This document shows, piece after piece, positions 1 through 9,016 of a DNA stretch of 64,000 nucleotides; position 1 is the stretch's first letter, and the number at the start of each line of letters is the position of its first letter. The stretch comes from a bacterium. GTDB lineage: Bacteria > 4484-113 > JAFGCY01. Below the pieces are notes generated by a model. It worked only from the letters and a program-made list of their open reading frames with translations. It was not told where the DNA came from and made no database searches. Position numbers and translations under genes: made by a program. Location of the stretch: positions 1-64,000 of the forward strand of contig JAGRNT010000010.1 of the NCBI GenBank assembly GCA_020440605.1, given 5' to 3'.

Positions 1-1007
1 AGTTCGAAGAGCTGAAGCGCAGGCTCGACTCCGAGGGCCTGTTCTCGCCGGAGCGCAAGCAGCGCCCGCCGGCCGTGGCCGGCCGCATCGGGATCGTGAC
101 CGGGATTGCCACCGCCGCCCTGCAGGATGTGCTGAACGTGCTCAGACGCCGCGCGCCCTACATGGAGGTCGTGCTCTTCCCCTGCAGCGTGCAGGGCGAC
201 AGGGCGGCCCCGGAGATCATCGCCGCACTGCAGGCCGCGGACCGCTTCCCCGGCCTGGACAGCATCCTGCTCGTGCGCGGCGGCGGCAGCCTCGAGGACC
301 TCTGGTGCTTCAATGACGAGAAGCTGGCCCGCGTGCTGGCGGAGATCCAGACGCCGGTGATCACCGGTGTCGGGCATGAGATCGACTTCACCATCGTGGA
401 CTTCGTCGCCGACTTCCGCGCCCCGACCCCCAGTGCCGCGGCCGAGGTCGTGACCCCAGATGTCAACGAGCTGCGCGGGGCGATCGGCGACCGCACAGGG
501 CGGCTGGTGCGTGAGCTGCGCAACAATCTCGGCAATGCCGGTGAACGACTGAAGCGCCTGTTCGACCACCGCCTGCTGCGGGATGTGGCGGGCAGCGTGG
601 AAGAGCGCAGCCAGCGCCTGGATGAACTTGGCAATGAGCTGGCGGAGCTGGCTGTGGAATACAGCGGACTCGGCAGCGAGGGCCGCCATGGTGAGCTGCT
701 GGACCGGATGGCAACGCTGACCATGCGCCGCATGGAGGAGGATGCCCACCGCCTGCCGCGCCTCTCCGCCGACTTCCTGAGGTTGGCGCGCAATGCCAGT
801 GAGGACGCCCGGCAGCGCGTTGGCAACATCGAGAAGCACCTGAAGGCGCTCGACCCGCGCGCTCCGCTGGGGCTCGGCTTCTCGCTCGTCTGGCGGGAGG
901 ATGGCAGCCTCGTGCGTGATGCCGCGAGCGTGGCCCCCGGTGAAGTGCTGCGCGTGCAGCCGGCGGCCGGTGAGCTGCGCGTGCGCCGCGAGGACGGCGA
1001 TGCCTGA
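1..1007 (+). CDS. xseA: Exodeoxyribonuclease VII large subunit, 5'-truncated
   Basis: Catalytic large subunit of exonuclease VII, which degrades single-stranded DNA to oligonucleotides in the cytoplasm. The reading frame is already open at base 3, so the N-terminal OB-fold lies outside the window. Visible are the family core (GRIGIVTG, then the LVRGGGSLEDLW segment, TGVGHEIDFTI and DFRAPTPSAAAE), a central coiled-coil region, and the C-terminal LGLGF / L...GEVLRV segment typical of XseA. The gene overlaps the next one by 8 nt (ATGCCTGA). The small subunit xseB is not adjacent in the visible sequence. Identification rests on several family motifs in order. Confidence 0.95.
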   Translation, partial: FEELKRRLDSEGLFSPERKQRPPAVAGRIGIVTGIATAALQDVLNVLRRRAPYMEVVLFPCSVQGDRAAPEIIAALQAADRFPGLDSILLVRGGGSLEDLWCFNDEKLARVLAEIQTPVITGVGHEIDFTIVDFVADFRAPTPSAAAEVVTPDVNELRGAIGDRTGRLVRELRNNLGNAGERLKRLFDHRLLRDVAGSVEERSQRLDELGNELAELAVEYSGLGSEGRHGELLDRMATLTMRRMEEDAHRLPRLSADFLRLARNASEDARQRVGNIEKHLKALDPRAPLGLGFSLVWREDGSLVRDAASVAPGEVLRVQPAAGELRVRREDGDA

Positions 1008-1326
1008 GTTCGAGCTGCGCTTCGAGCACCACCCGGATTTCGAGTTGACAACGGAGCTGGTCTACCAGCAGTTCGCCGAGGACTGCACGCTGCATCCCGG
1101 GCTTACGCGCCGGATGCTCGTGATGCGCAACCCGGCAGGGGATTATCTGTTCGGCGTGCTGATCCAGCGGCGGCATGACAAGGCAACTGCAGCGGAGTGG
1201 TTCATCGCGCATGTGGCGAGGGACGAGGAACTTGACGACTGGATTGACCTGAAGGAGCTGTTCCGGGGCTGCGGCGAGGAATGCGAGAGGCAGCATGGGG
1301 AGCTGCTGGGAAGGATCTTCGGCTGA
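1000..1326 (+). CDS. Conserved-looking hypothetical protein downstream of xseA
   Basis: A 108-residue acidic, soluble protein starting at the ATG that overlaps the xseA stop, so it is probably translationally coupled to it. It is too long for XseB and lacks the XseB heptad pattern, so I do not call it the small subunit. I see no signal peptide, membrane segment or metal motif. The frame also stays open upstream inside xseA, but the overlapping ATG is the sensible start because the upstream translation is xseA shadow. Function unknown. Confidence 0.7.
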   Translation: MPEFELRFEHHPDFELTTELVYQQFAEDCTLHPGLTRRMLVMRNPAGDYLFGVLIQRRHDKATAAEWFIAHVARDEELDDWIDLKELFRGCGEECERQHGELLGRIFG

Positions 1327-1327
1327 C

Positions 1328-1789
1328 GGAGCTACCCGCTTCAGCGGTAGACGGAGCTGCGGCGCAAGTCGCACAATGAGGGGGAGGAGCTCACTGAGAT
1401 TTTAACCACAGAGATCACAGGGGACACAGAGTTTTTCAAACGGTCTCCCAAAGAAAGTATCAGGACTGGCGCGGCCCCGCCTCCGAATCAGTGAACAGTA
1501 AACCGTGAAGAGTAGCGGCGCGGCCCAGCCGCGATTGGGAGGGGATGCATGGAAGTATCCGTTGCAGTAGATCTGGCAACGCTGCCCTCCGCTCAGCGCC
1601 TCTCTTCAGACTCAGCGGCTCTGCGCCAATTGAACCAGACTGGCGATTACGGTCCCGCCCGCGCGCCTGCGCACCGCCTCGCCTGCGCGTAATGGAGCTA
1701 TCCGCTTCAGCGGTAGACGGAGGTCCGGAGCAAGTCGCACAATGAGGGGGAGGAGCTCTCTGAGATTTCAACCACAGAGATCACAGGGG
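1328..1789. repeat. Duplicated intergenic repeat block
   Basis: About 100 nt at 1328-1432 recur at 1691-1789 with few differences. Each copy runs from a GGAGCTA..CCGCTTCAGCGG hairpin through AAGTCGCACAATGAGGGGGAGG to a CACAGAGATCACAGG-type string. Between the copies, 1519-1541 holds the GCGGCGCGGCC..GCCGCGA hairpin found elsewhere in the window. I see no credible gene in 1327-1981. Confidence 0.8.
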
Positions 1790-1930
1790 ACACAGAAGAT
1801 TCTTATCATTAGTCAGAACCACCGTCCCGAACTGCATCGTGGAATTCCGTCTCACCAATTCTAAAGAAAACTCCGTGCTCACTGTGCGCTCTGTGGTTGA
1901 GCATTCTCCGTGATCTCCTCTCCCTCTTTT

Positions 1931-1952
1931 GCCCGACTTACATCGGGCCTCC
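1931..1952. repeat. GGAGG-box stem-loop unit
   Basis: CCCGA and TCGGG arms with a CTTACA loop, followed by CCTCC (GGAGG on the other strand). The same unit, with loop CTGACA, occurs twice inside the helicase gene at 7586-7639. Confidence 0.7.
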
Positions 1953-1966
1953 TCCCCCGCCTGCTG

Positions 1967-1972
1967 TAGAAT
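1967..1972 (+). promoter_or_regulatory. -10 box TAGAAT for the gene at 1982
   Basis: TAGAAT lies 9 nt before the ATG, so the transcript would have almost no leader. No Shine-Dalgarno sequence fits between. Confidence 0.5.
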
Positions 1973-1981
1973 CTATCCATC

Positions 1982-2326
1982 ATGATCGCTGAGAAGCTCT
2001 ATTTCACGCCGGTGCATCCGCTGAACTTCGGTGAGATGCGGCGCATCGCCGAGCAGGAGTTCGAGCCGGGCCGCATTCCCGGCCACCGCCGCGTGGTGAC
2101 GCTCTTCGAGGACGTGGACGGCATGCTGCGCCTGCTCGTGGCCTACCCCTCGCTCGCCGACCCCGGCAACGTGGACCAGCTGCCCTGCTTCCAGGCCGCG
2201 CTCGGCCCGGTTGGCGAATTCCCCAACCCTGAGGGTGCGGTCGGTTCGCTGGCGGAGATCGCCGAACTCTGCGACGAGCGCTGCGAGGCGAAGATCCGCG
2301 GCTGGCAGTCCGCGGGGGGACACTAG
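1982..2326 (+). CDS. Hypothetical protein, 114 aa
   Basis: A small soluble acidic protein with GC-rich codon use like its neighbours. It starts at an ATG just after a TAGAAT -10 box and ends 6 nt before the SDR gene, so the two are probably one operon. I recognise no family, signal or metal-binding motif; four cysteines are scattered rather than paired. The tight spacing suggests a role linked to the reductase, but this is inference only. Confidence 0.65.
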   Translation: MIAEKLYFTPVHPLNFGEMRRIAEQEFEPGRIPGHRRVVTLFEDVDGMLRLLVAYPSLADPGNVDQLPCFQAALGPVGEFPNPEGAVGSLAEIAELCDERCEAKIRGWQSAGGH

Positions 2327-2332
2327 CTCAGC

Positions 2333-3064
2333 ATGCCGGGCAGGCCCCGCACGGCCATCGTGGTCGGTGGCACGCGCCGCGTCGGCCGCTGGGTAAGCGA
2401 GGCGCTGCTGGTCGAAGGCCAGCATGTGCATGCCGTGTTCAGGAATGACGGCGAGAGCGCGGCGGCCTTCGCCGATGAAATGCAGGCCGCCGGCTATAAG
2501 CTCCACACCCACCGCTGCGATGCACTGGACTACGACGCGATGTGCCGGCTCGCCGAGCAGGTCGCCGTCGAGGAAGGCGGGATCGACATCCTCATCAACG
2601 CCTCGGGCTCAGCCGCCGACGGCACGATCTGCGGCACCGACTCCGCGACGCTCCGGCGTGTGTTCGATGACAACGTGCTGTCCGTGCACAATGCCGTGCG
2701 CGCCTGCAACCGCTACCTGCGCATCGGCGGGGGCAGCATTGTCAATTTCTTAAGCACCGGGAATGACAGCATCCGCAGCTACAAGGCGGTGGCGGTCTAC
2801 GGCGCTGCCAAGACGGCGCTCGCCAGCTACAGCCGCAGCCTCGCGCGCGAACTGGCCCCGGACCAGGTGACGGTGAACTGCATCGCGCTCGGGATCACGG
2901 AGCTGGCGGCCGAGGGTGTGCCGCAGTTCGACGCGGAGCATGTGCCCTCAGGTGTGCTGGTCAGCCAGCGCGAGGTGGCGGGTGCGATCTGGTACCTGAC
3001 GGGCGAAACCGCCCGCCAGACCACGGGCTCGGTGCTTACCCTGAGCGGCGGGTTCGGGCTGTAG
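2333..3064 (+). CDS. Short-chain dehydrogenase/reductase (FabG-like)
   Basis: A classical SDR of 243 residues, predicted cytosolic NAD(P)H oxidoreductase. Visible are the dinucleotide site GGTRRVGR (residues about 11-18, variant of TGxxxGxG), the NASG motif (about 89-92), a Ser in FLSTGND, and the YGAAK catalytic pair near 155-159, followed by the usual VNCIALG segment and a C-terminal LSGGFGL. The RR in the glycine motif suggests NADPH preference, as in pteridine-reductase-like and FabG-like members. The substrate cannot be told from sequence. It follows the 1982 gene by 6 nt. Confidence 0.9.
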   Translation: MPGRPRTAIVVGGTRRVGRWVSEALLVEGQHVHAVFRNDGESAAAFADEMQAAGYKLHTHRCDALDYDAMCRLAEQVAVEEGGIDILINASGSAADGTICGTDSATLRRVFDDNVLSVHNAVRACNRYLRIGGGSIVNFLSTGNDSIRSYKAVAVYGAAKTALASYSRSLARELAPDQVTVNCIALGITELAAEGVPQFDAEHVPSGVLVSQREVAGAIWYLTGETARQTTGSVLTLSGGFGL

Positions 3065-3349
3065 GGATTAGAGATAAATCAGTTTAACTTTTTTATATCA
3101 TTTATTATTGTTTCAAATTATTGTTGGCAAAATGTTGATAATTATTGGCAATTTATACTCAACACCAGTTACCCAAATTTGCAAATTCCCACAAACTCTG
3201 ATTAAGTAATTATGGTATGGTTTGAGCATTCTGAATAGAACATTAAGCAAATTGACAAGTAATAGATTGTCGCACCATCAAGTCATTTGCTTTATCTATT
3301 TAGTAGTATGCCAATTTTATGTCTGCAAAGTGCAGGCTGGGGAGTGAAG
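3065..3349. other. AT-rich intergenic region upstream of lipoprotein
   Basis: About 285 nt of markedly AT-rich sequence in an otherwise GC-rich window. No gene is visible. It probably holds the promoter of the 3350 gene; TATGGT at 3213-3218 could be a -10 box, but I cannot pick one with confidence. Confidence 0.5.
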
Positions 3350-6322
3350 GTGAGGTACGTATCTACGATTCTAGCTATAGCGCTAATGACGCTCATGATT
3401 TCAGCGTGTGGCAGAAATGCTGCAACCCTGGATTCAGCTGCAGAACCGAATTATCAGACACTCACGGATGAGCTTCAGCCGGATCGAGGTGCTTCGTTCA
3501 ATGTAAGTACTCTGACAACCGAGTGGCGTTCCATCGGAGGTAACAGCAGTGGCAGCAATCAGACTGCTTCAATGGAACACTTTTGGCAACTGGATCCTGA
3601 TACTGACCCTGAACCTCCGTTCAACGTCTTCCAGTCTCCTGCTTATGAGTCACCCTCCAGTTCGAGGTCGGTGCATGGACGCATCGTGGAGGGGGGTGGC
3701 ATGTACAGGGAGGTGATTCTCTGTGTTTCGGAAAGTTCGGACCTGATCTGCTACGATGCCACCACTCTAGAAGCCCTTTGGGTCAGACCTTCCGGATATA
3801 CAGTATCGGGATACCACGGTGCGGCAGCTGTCGCCAGCCAGTCTTCAAACTACGGCTTTGCCTACTACATTGATGCAGGCCGCGAGCTGGTTGCGGTGCG
3901 CTTATCAACCGGGATTGCGGTCAGTTCGTATGACGCCGGCAGCACCTTCAACAACGCACATAGCTCGCCCGTTGTCTGGTATTCGGAGGACCTGGGAACC
4001 GAGTTCGTGGCAGCAATGTTCGCAGGTTCAGGAGGAAGTTCCGTTCCTGCAGGACAGATGGTGTTCATCAATGCAGGCAGTATGAACACTGGCACAGCTT
4101 CACCGTTCCTGGAATTCACTTTCGCCCAGATCAATTCCAGCAATGCCGCAGGATTCGGCGCTCCCTCATTTGTCAGGATCGGTAGTGTTGATTACATGTA
4201 CCTGTACAAGTCAACCTATCAAACCTCTGGAGGTACCGGTGTGCTGGCTCGGTATGATCTAGACAACTACGATCCAACACCACCGCTCATTGATACGGAT
4301 CTCCTGGACAGTACGAGCTCAGACGTGGGTGCCATATATGGCAACCTGACCTACTTCTATGGCAACGAGATCTATCCTGTTGTTGCTCGGGACCTCTTTG
4401 GCAATGTCAAGGTTTATTTCAATCACAACATCAACACCTACGGCTTCAACGATGACCTAAGCACAAGCGGGAGCTGGCCCGTAGCAGATGTTTCGAATGG
4501 TGGAAAAGCATATGGGCAGCCTGCGGCCGCGTCAAGCGCGGTATGTGTTGTAAGGAACTGGACAAACAACACGAACCCAGCGGTTTACTCCAGTACTGGC
4601 AGTCTATTGTGGTATCCCGGTGATTCAGGATTCTCCACCTTTGCAGGTGAACCACTTGGTTCTGCAGTGATTGATGCGAGGACTGATATATTCATGACAA
4701 CAACAAACGGTGTCTTTGGACTGATTCCAAATACATCAGGAGGTTTCGGATACTGGGATCCGATATACCTTACCTCTTATCCGCCCAGTGGGAGTGTTTC
4801 AACCGTTCTCAATGAGGAGTATGAACGGATCAAGAATTCAACATCCTTCACGAGTCCTGTTGTCTATCTGGAATATGGCTTGAATTCGACACATTGCGTG
4901 TTCTATGCATCAGCGGCAGATGGACGAATGTACGGATTCAATGTTGTGGATGAAACCAGTTTCACTGACTTCCCCGTATGGGATTCATTTGGAGGGAACC
5001 TGCGCAACGAGCGAAGCGCAGACTGCACCTTTGGCCCTACTTCTTCGAGCACTGTCTTTCATTCCGCAATTGATATTCCCACTGGTCTCGATGTTGACTC
5101 CGATTCCCTTGCCGGCAGGGACCTGCTCAACGAGATCTCATACGAAGACACAATTTTCTGTTCCGGACTGGTTGGAGAAATCTACCGATACTTCTGGGAT
5201 CCTGGCAGCGCGATACCTGGTTTCGATCCTCCGCAGCTGGACCGCAGTGATTGGATTCACAATTCACTCAACTCCATCCCCAGCAACTATGAAGGGATCT
5301 GCCGGTTCCAGGATAACGAAACCGGAAAGCGTATGCTGGTTACCACTAATCCTGTCAACGGAATCACCATCGTGGAAGATCAGGGCGGCATAACAGGCGC
5401 AAATGCCAACACCGGTACTACCAACACCTCCCCCACATTCGCAACAATTGGCTATGGATCCCTGTCCTCCGGCAGTCAGCGCGCCGTGTTCGACATGCGC
5501 GGCAGCCTGCTTTGGGCGCTTGATGCAGACGGAGCCGCAATCCTGGATTACGTGGACACTGACCCCTCCAGCACAAAAGGTACCGCGGTTGGCAAACCAC
5601 TGATTGACTACATCTACAGCGGTGGCGACACTCTTGCTGTTGTATATGTCCTGCACAGAGGTGTTGCTTCGCTGTATACGCCGGTATCCTTCACCATTTC
5701 AGGCTATGCTCTCAGCTGGAACTCAGGAACCTCCAGTTATGAATTTGTGCAGGTCTATGCCAAGAGCGGTCTGACTGCCGGCAGTTTCATCTACAACTCT
5801 GATTCCTGCCTGGTGGCGAACAACAACACATCCGGTCCTGACAAACTCTACCTGGCGGCTGGTGATCATCTTTATGGTCTCTCGGCCCCGGCAATCAGCC
5901 TGTCAGGCTCGCAGAGTCTGACAACGGACTGGAGTGTGACGCTTTATTTCCAGAACATTGTCAGCGCTCCAGCAGTACTGGATGGGGTGATGTACGTCAA
6001 CACCAACAAGAGCACGGAATCCCAGATTGTCGGATACAGCATGACAGACGGAAGCGTCGCCTGGTACTCCGCCAGCATGCCGGACCTGTGTGATCATTAT
6101 GCGGGTTATCCGGCGATCAGTACACTGACCCGCAGAATTTGCACGGCAACTCCGGGAGGATTCTATACCTTCGATACAACGCAACCAAATGGCACATCCG
6201 CGGTGTATTCAGACACAAGTCTGCAAGGTGAACCCATTGGCCACGTTTCCATGGGACATGATGCAGCTTACCTGACAACATCCGGATCAAGCGGAGACCC
6301 CGTTTTGAACGGCTGGCACTAA
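3350..6322 (+). CDS. Large beta-propeller-type lipoprotein, less GC-rich than its neighbours
   Basis: About 990 residues with a lipoprotein signal: hydrophobic stretch then ISAC lipobox, Cys20 counted from the GTG at 3350. That start is preceded by GGGGAG at 3338-3343. Upstream in-frame starts (TTG 3287, ATG 3308, GTG 3344) would lengthen the n-region. The mature part is rich in Ser, Gly, Tyr and Asn with repeated motifs such as LYLAAGDHLYGLSA and VMYVNTN..VGYSMTDGSVAWY, which resemble PQQ-like beta-propeller blades, so an exported scaffold or binding protein is likely. Codon use is less GC-rich than its neighbours and the upstream region is AT-rich, which may indicate transfer. No partner gene is adjacent. 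Confidence 0.8.
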   Translation: MRYVSTILAIALMTLMISACGRNAATLDSAAEPNYQTLTDELQPDRGASFNVSTLTTEWRSIGGNSSGSNQTASMEHFWQLDPDTDPEPPFNVFQSPAYESPSSSRSVHGRIVEGGGMYREVILCVSESSDLICYDATTLEALWVRPSGYTVSGYHGAAAVASQSSNYGFAYYIDAGRELVAVRLSTGIAVSSYDAGSTFNNAHSSPVVWYSEDLGTEFVAAMFAGSGGSSVPAGQMVFINAGSMNTGTASPFLEFTFAQINSSNAAGFGAPSFVRIGSVDYMYLYKSTYQTSGGTGVLARYDLDNYDPTPPLIDTDLLDSTSSDVGAIYGNLTYFYGNEIYPVVARDLFGNVKVYFNHNINTYGFNDDLSTSGSWPVADVSNGGKAYGQPAAASSAVCVVRNWTNNTNPAVYSSTGSLLWYPGDSGFSTFAGEPLGSAVIDARTDIFMTTTNGVFGLIPNTSGGFGYWDPIYLTSYPPSGSVSTVLNEEYERIKNSTSFTSPVVYLEYGLNSTHCVFYASAADGRMYGFNVVDETSFTDFPVWDSFGGNLRNERSADCTFGPTSSSTVFHSAIDIPTGLDVDSDSLAGRDLLNEISYEDTIFCSGLVGEIYRYFWDPGSAIPGFDPPQLDRSDWIHNSLNSIPSNYEGICRFQDNETGKRMLVTTNPVNGITIVEDQGGITGANANTGTTNTSPTFATIGYGSLSSGSQRAVFDMRGSLLWALDADGAAILDYVDTDPSSTKGTAVGKPLIDYIYSGGDTLAVVYVLHRGVASLYTPVSFTISGYALSWNSGTSSYEFVQVYAKSGLTAGSFIYNSDSCLVANNNTSGPDKLYLAAGDHLYGLSAPAISLSGSQSLTTDWSVTLYFQNIVSAPAVLDGVMYVNTNKSTESQIVGYSMTDGSVAWYSASMPDLCDHYAGYPAISTLTRRICTATPGGFYTFDTTQPNGTSAVYSDTSLQGEPIGHVSMGHDAAYLTTSGSSGDPVLNGWH

Positions 6323-6366
6323 TATCGAGCAGAAAAAGTGAGCTGTAACCTGAATTAAGTAGAATC

Positions 6367-6424
6367 AAGCCTGGCGCAGCAATCCGCAAGAGCGAATGAG
6401 TCCTGCGCCAGGCTTCCTGTTTTG
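6367..6424 (+). terminator. Rho-independent-type terminator after lipoprotein
   Basis: A perfect 13-bp inverted repeat (AAGCCTGGCGCAG at 6367-6379 and its complement at 6403-6415) with a 23-nt loop, followed by CCTGTTTTGC. It starts 44 nt after the stop codon. Confidence 0.75.
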
Positions 6425-6454
6425 CACTTCCCCTATACACCCGTTTCCTGCCTG

Positions 6455-6460
6455 TAAAAT
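6455..6460 (+). promoter_or_regulatory. -10 box TAAAAT, leaderless start of helicase gene
   Basis: TAAAAT, then exactly 6 nt, then the GTG start at 6467. The mRNA should begin at or next to the start codon. Confidence 0.65.
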
Positions 6461-6466
6461 GGTAAT

Positions 6467-9016
6467 GTGACGGAGAACCGCGACATCAGGAGGATCAGGC
6501 TCAGCCGCACGGCTGAGGAGCGTCACTCCCCCTTCAACATCGACTGGCGCGCCGAGCTCAATGAGCAGCAGCATGCGGCGGTCACCGCGCCGCTCGGCGC
6601 AACGCTGGTGCTGGCCGGGGCCGGTTCCGGCAAGACCCGCGTGATCGTCTACCGCATCGCCTACCTGATCGGCGAGTTGCGCATCAACCCGCGCCGGATC
6701 ATGATGACGACCTTCACCAACAAGGCCGCGAAGAGCATGCTGGACCGCGCCGAGGCCCTGATCGGCCGCCCGGCACGCGAGATCACCGGCGGGACCTTCC
6801 ACTCGATTGCCAACCTCGTGCTGCGCCGCTACTCGCGCCACATCGGCTTCAACTCCAGCTTCACGATCCTCGACTCAGCCGACCAGCGCCAGGTGATGAA
6901 GCTCTGCCGCACGGAGGCCGGCATCGAGGGCAGCGGCAAGAGCTTCCCGAGCGACCGCGTGCTGGTTGACATCGGAAGCGCGATGGTCAACACCGACACC
7001 GACCTCGAAAGCCTGCTTTCCTCGCGCTACCCGCACCTCTATGACCAGTACGCCGAGATCCAGCGCGTGCTGATCCTCTACACCGAGCGCAAGTTCCAGA
7101 GCAACCAGATGGATTTTGACGACCTGCTGATCAACTGGCTGAAGCTGCTGCGCGAGCACCCCGGGGTGCGCCGCCGGCTCTGCGGGCGCTTCACGCAGCT
7201 GCTGGTCGACGAGTACCAGGATGTCAACCACATCCAGGCGGAGATCGTGAAGTGGATGAACTTCCCGGTCACGGAGAAGATGATGCGCGAGCGAGCGAAG
7301 ACCTTCGGCGACCCGCGCGGTGAGGCCAGACCCGCCGTACCCGTCAGCGATGACGAATCCGAGCTTCCCGCCCCGCTGCCCAGCGCAACTGCTGATGTTG
7401 ATTCTGATGCAAAGAGTGATATAGGTGAGCATCATAGGAAGGGTTCCGAGGTTGGTCCATACACTCGGAGAGATGGAACTCCAGTTAGTGGATACATCCG
7501 TGGAGATCACGATGTGAAAGGTCACGCGCGAGGGCAAGCTGATACGAGCGAAGATTCTGCTGCTTCTGATTCTGATTCTGACAATGCCCGACTGACATCG
7601 GGCCTCCAGGAACCCGCCCGACTGACATCGGGCCTCCAGTATGACCCCTTCAATGCGGCGCGCTTCAGCGGCCAGCAGATTGACATCATGGCGGCGACGA
7701 TGCGCACTGAAGTGCCGGAGCCGAATGACGACCTCGAGGAGCCGGTCGAGGACAGCCCGGAGGCCCCCCAGGGGCGCAGCCTGTTCGTGGTCGGTGACGA
7801 CGCCCAGAGCATCTTCTCCTTCCGCGGGGCCGACTACCGCAACATCCTCGACTTCCCGAGGAGCTTCCCGGATGCACGGATCTGCAAGCTGGAGACGAAC
7901 TACCGCTCCACCCCGCAGGTGCTGGAACTTGCCAACGCGATCCTCGGCGAGGGTCCGGCGGAGTTCAAGAAGCAGCTCGTGAGCGTCAAGCCCGACTCCG
8001 AGGACCGCCCGCTGCTCGTGGCCTGCAATTCACGCGAGGAGCAGGCTGAGTTCGTCTGCGAGCAGATCCTCGCCCTGCGCGAGGAGCACCAGCTGGACTA
8101 CAAGCAGATCGCCGTGCTCTACCGCGCGCATGCCAACCGGCTGGAGGTCGAGCTGGAGTTCACGCGACGCGGCATCCCCTTCGTGGTGCGCGGCGGGCTG
8201 CGCTTCTTCGAGCAGGCGCACCTGAAGGACGTGCTGAGCTACCTGCTGGTGCTTGCCAACTCGCATGACGAGCTGGCCTGGCAGCGCATGCTCGAGATGT
8301 GTGAGCGCGTCGGCCCGAAGACCGTGGCCGGCGTGGTCGGCAAGCTGCGCGTGCAGAACCCGCTGCAGAAGTTCATCTACAACGGCGTGGTGGAAAGCGT
8401 GCGCGGCAAGGCCAAGGAGACGCTCGGCGAGCTGAAGCGCTTCCTCGAGCAGCTCGAACCCGAGGCGATGACGATGCCGCCCTCCACGCTGATCCGCCGC
8501 GTGATCGACGAGCGCTACAGCGACTACCTGCAGATGAAGTGGGAGAACTGGCGCCAGCGCCTGGACGACCTGGAGCAGCTGGAGATCTTTGCCAACCAGT
8601 TCGACACCGTGACGGCCTTCCTCGCCGAGATCGGGCTGAACGGCAGCTTCTCGGGAAGCGAGCTGCAGGGCCAGGAGGTCGAGGGCGCGGATGACCCGGA
8701 GGAAGGCGCGGTGACATTGTCAACGATCCACCAGGCCAAGGGCCTGGAATGGCACTCGGTGTTCCTCGTGCATGTGCAGGACGACGTGATCCCGCACCGC
8801 ATGAGCCGCACGGACCCGGAGGGCGAGGACGAGGAGCGCCGGCTGTTCTATGTGGCGGTCACGCGCGCCGAGCAGCTGCTGTTCATGAGCTACCCGATGA
8901 TCAGCGAGACGCATGACTTCCAGCGCATCATCAACCGCCCGAGCCGCTTCCTCACGAAGCTGCCCGAGGGCAGCTATGACGAGGCCCAGCTGGAGTGGAA
9001 TGACAACGACTGGTAG
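6467..9016 (+). CDS. UvrD/PcrA-type superfamily 1 DNA helicase with internal insert
   Basis: An ATP-dependent 3'-5' helicase of the UvrD/Rep/PcrA family, predicted to act in repair or replication. Motifs in order: Q-motif LNEQQHAAV, Walker A GAGSGKT, motif Ia TFTNKAA, motif II LLVDEYQD (about 248), motif III VGDDAQSIFSFRGAD (about 441), motif IV LETNYRS, motif V TLSTIHQAKGLEW, motif VI EERRLFYVAVTRA. Between motif II and motif III sits a low-complexity insert of about 168 residues (nt 7263-7770) that ordinary PcrA/UvrD lack. It is rich in Asp, Ser and Glu, holds a YTRRDGTPV motif, and includes two copies of ARLTSGLQ encoded by an intergenic hairpin repeat. The rest looks intact, so the protein is probably functional. 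The GTG start is leaderless. Confidence 0.93.
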   Translation: MTENRDIRRIRLSRTAEERHSPFNIDWRAELNEQQHAAVTAPLGATLVLAGAGSGKTRVIVYRIAYLIGELRINPRRIMMTTFTNKAAKSMLDRAEALIGRPAREITGGTFHSIANLVLRRYSRHIGFNSSFTILDSADQRQVMKLCRTEAGIEGSGKSFPSDRVLVDIGSAMVNTDTDLESLLSSRYPHLYDQYAEIQRVLILYTERKFQSNQMDFDDLLINWLKLLREHPGVRRRLCGRFTQLLVDEYQDVNHIQAEIVKWMNFPVTEKMMRERAKTFGDPRGEARPAVPVSDDESELPAPLPSATADVDSDAKSDIGEHHRKGSEVGPYTRRDGTPVSGYIRGDHDVKGHARGQADTSEDSAASDSDSDNARLTSGLQEPARLTSGLQYDPFNAARFSGQQIDIMAATMRTEVPEPNDDLEEPVEDSPEAPQGRSLFVVGDDAQSIFSFRGADYRNILDFPRSFPDARICKLETNYRSTPQVLELANAILGEGPAEFKKQLVSVKPDSEDRPLLVACNSREEQAEFVCEQILALREEHQLDYKQIAVLYRAHANRLEVELEFTRRGIPFVVRGGLRFFEQAHLKDVLSYLLVLANSHDELAWQRMLEMCERVGPKTVAGVVGKLRVQNPLQKFIYNGVVESVRGKAKETLGELKRFLEQLEPEAMTMPPSTLIRRVIDERYSDYLQMKWENWRQRLDDLEQLEIFANQFDTVTAFLAEIGLNGSFSGSELQGQEVEGADDPEEGAVTLSTIHQAKGLEWHSVFLVHVQDDVIPHRMSRTDPEGEDEERRLFYVAVTRAEQLLFMSYPMISETHDFQRIINRPSRFLTKLPEGSYDEAQLEWNDNDW
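7586..7639 (+). repeat. Two GGAGG-box hairpin units inside the helicase CDS
   Basis: GCCCGACTGACATCGGGCCT followed by CCAG occurs at 7586-7609 and 7616-7639, 30 nt apart, so both are read in the same frame as ARLTSGLQ. The same element is intergenic at 1931-1952, with a related unit at 30019-30040. Confidence 0.85.

Noticed and set aside
1000..1326. xseB, expected next to xseA
   Set aside because: Length and sequence do not match the small subunit.
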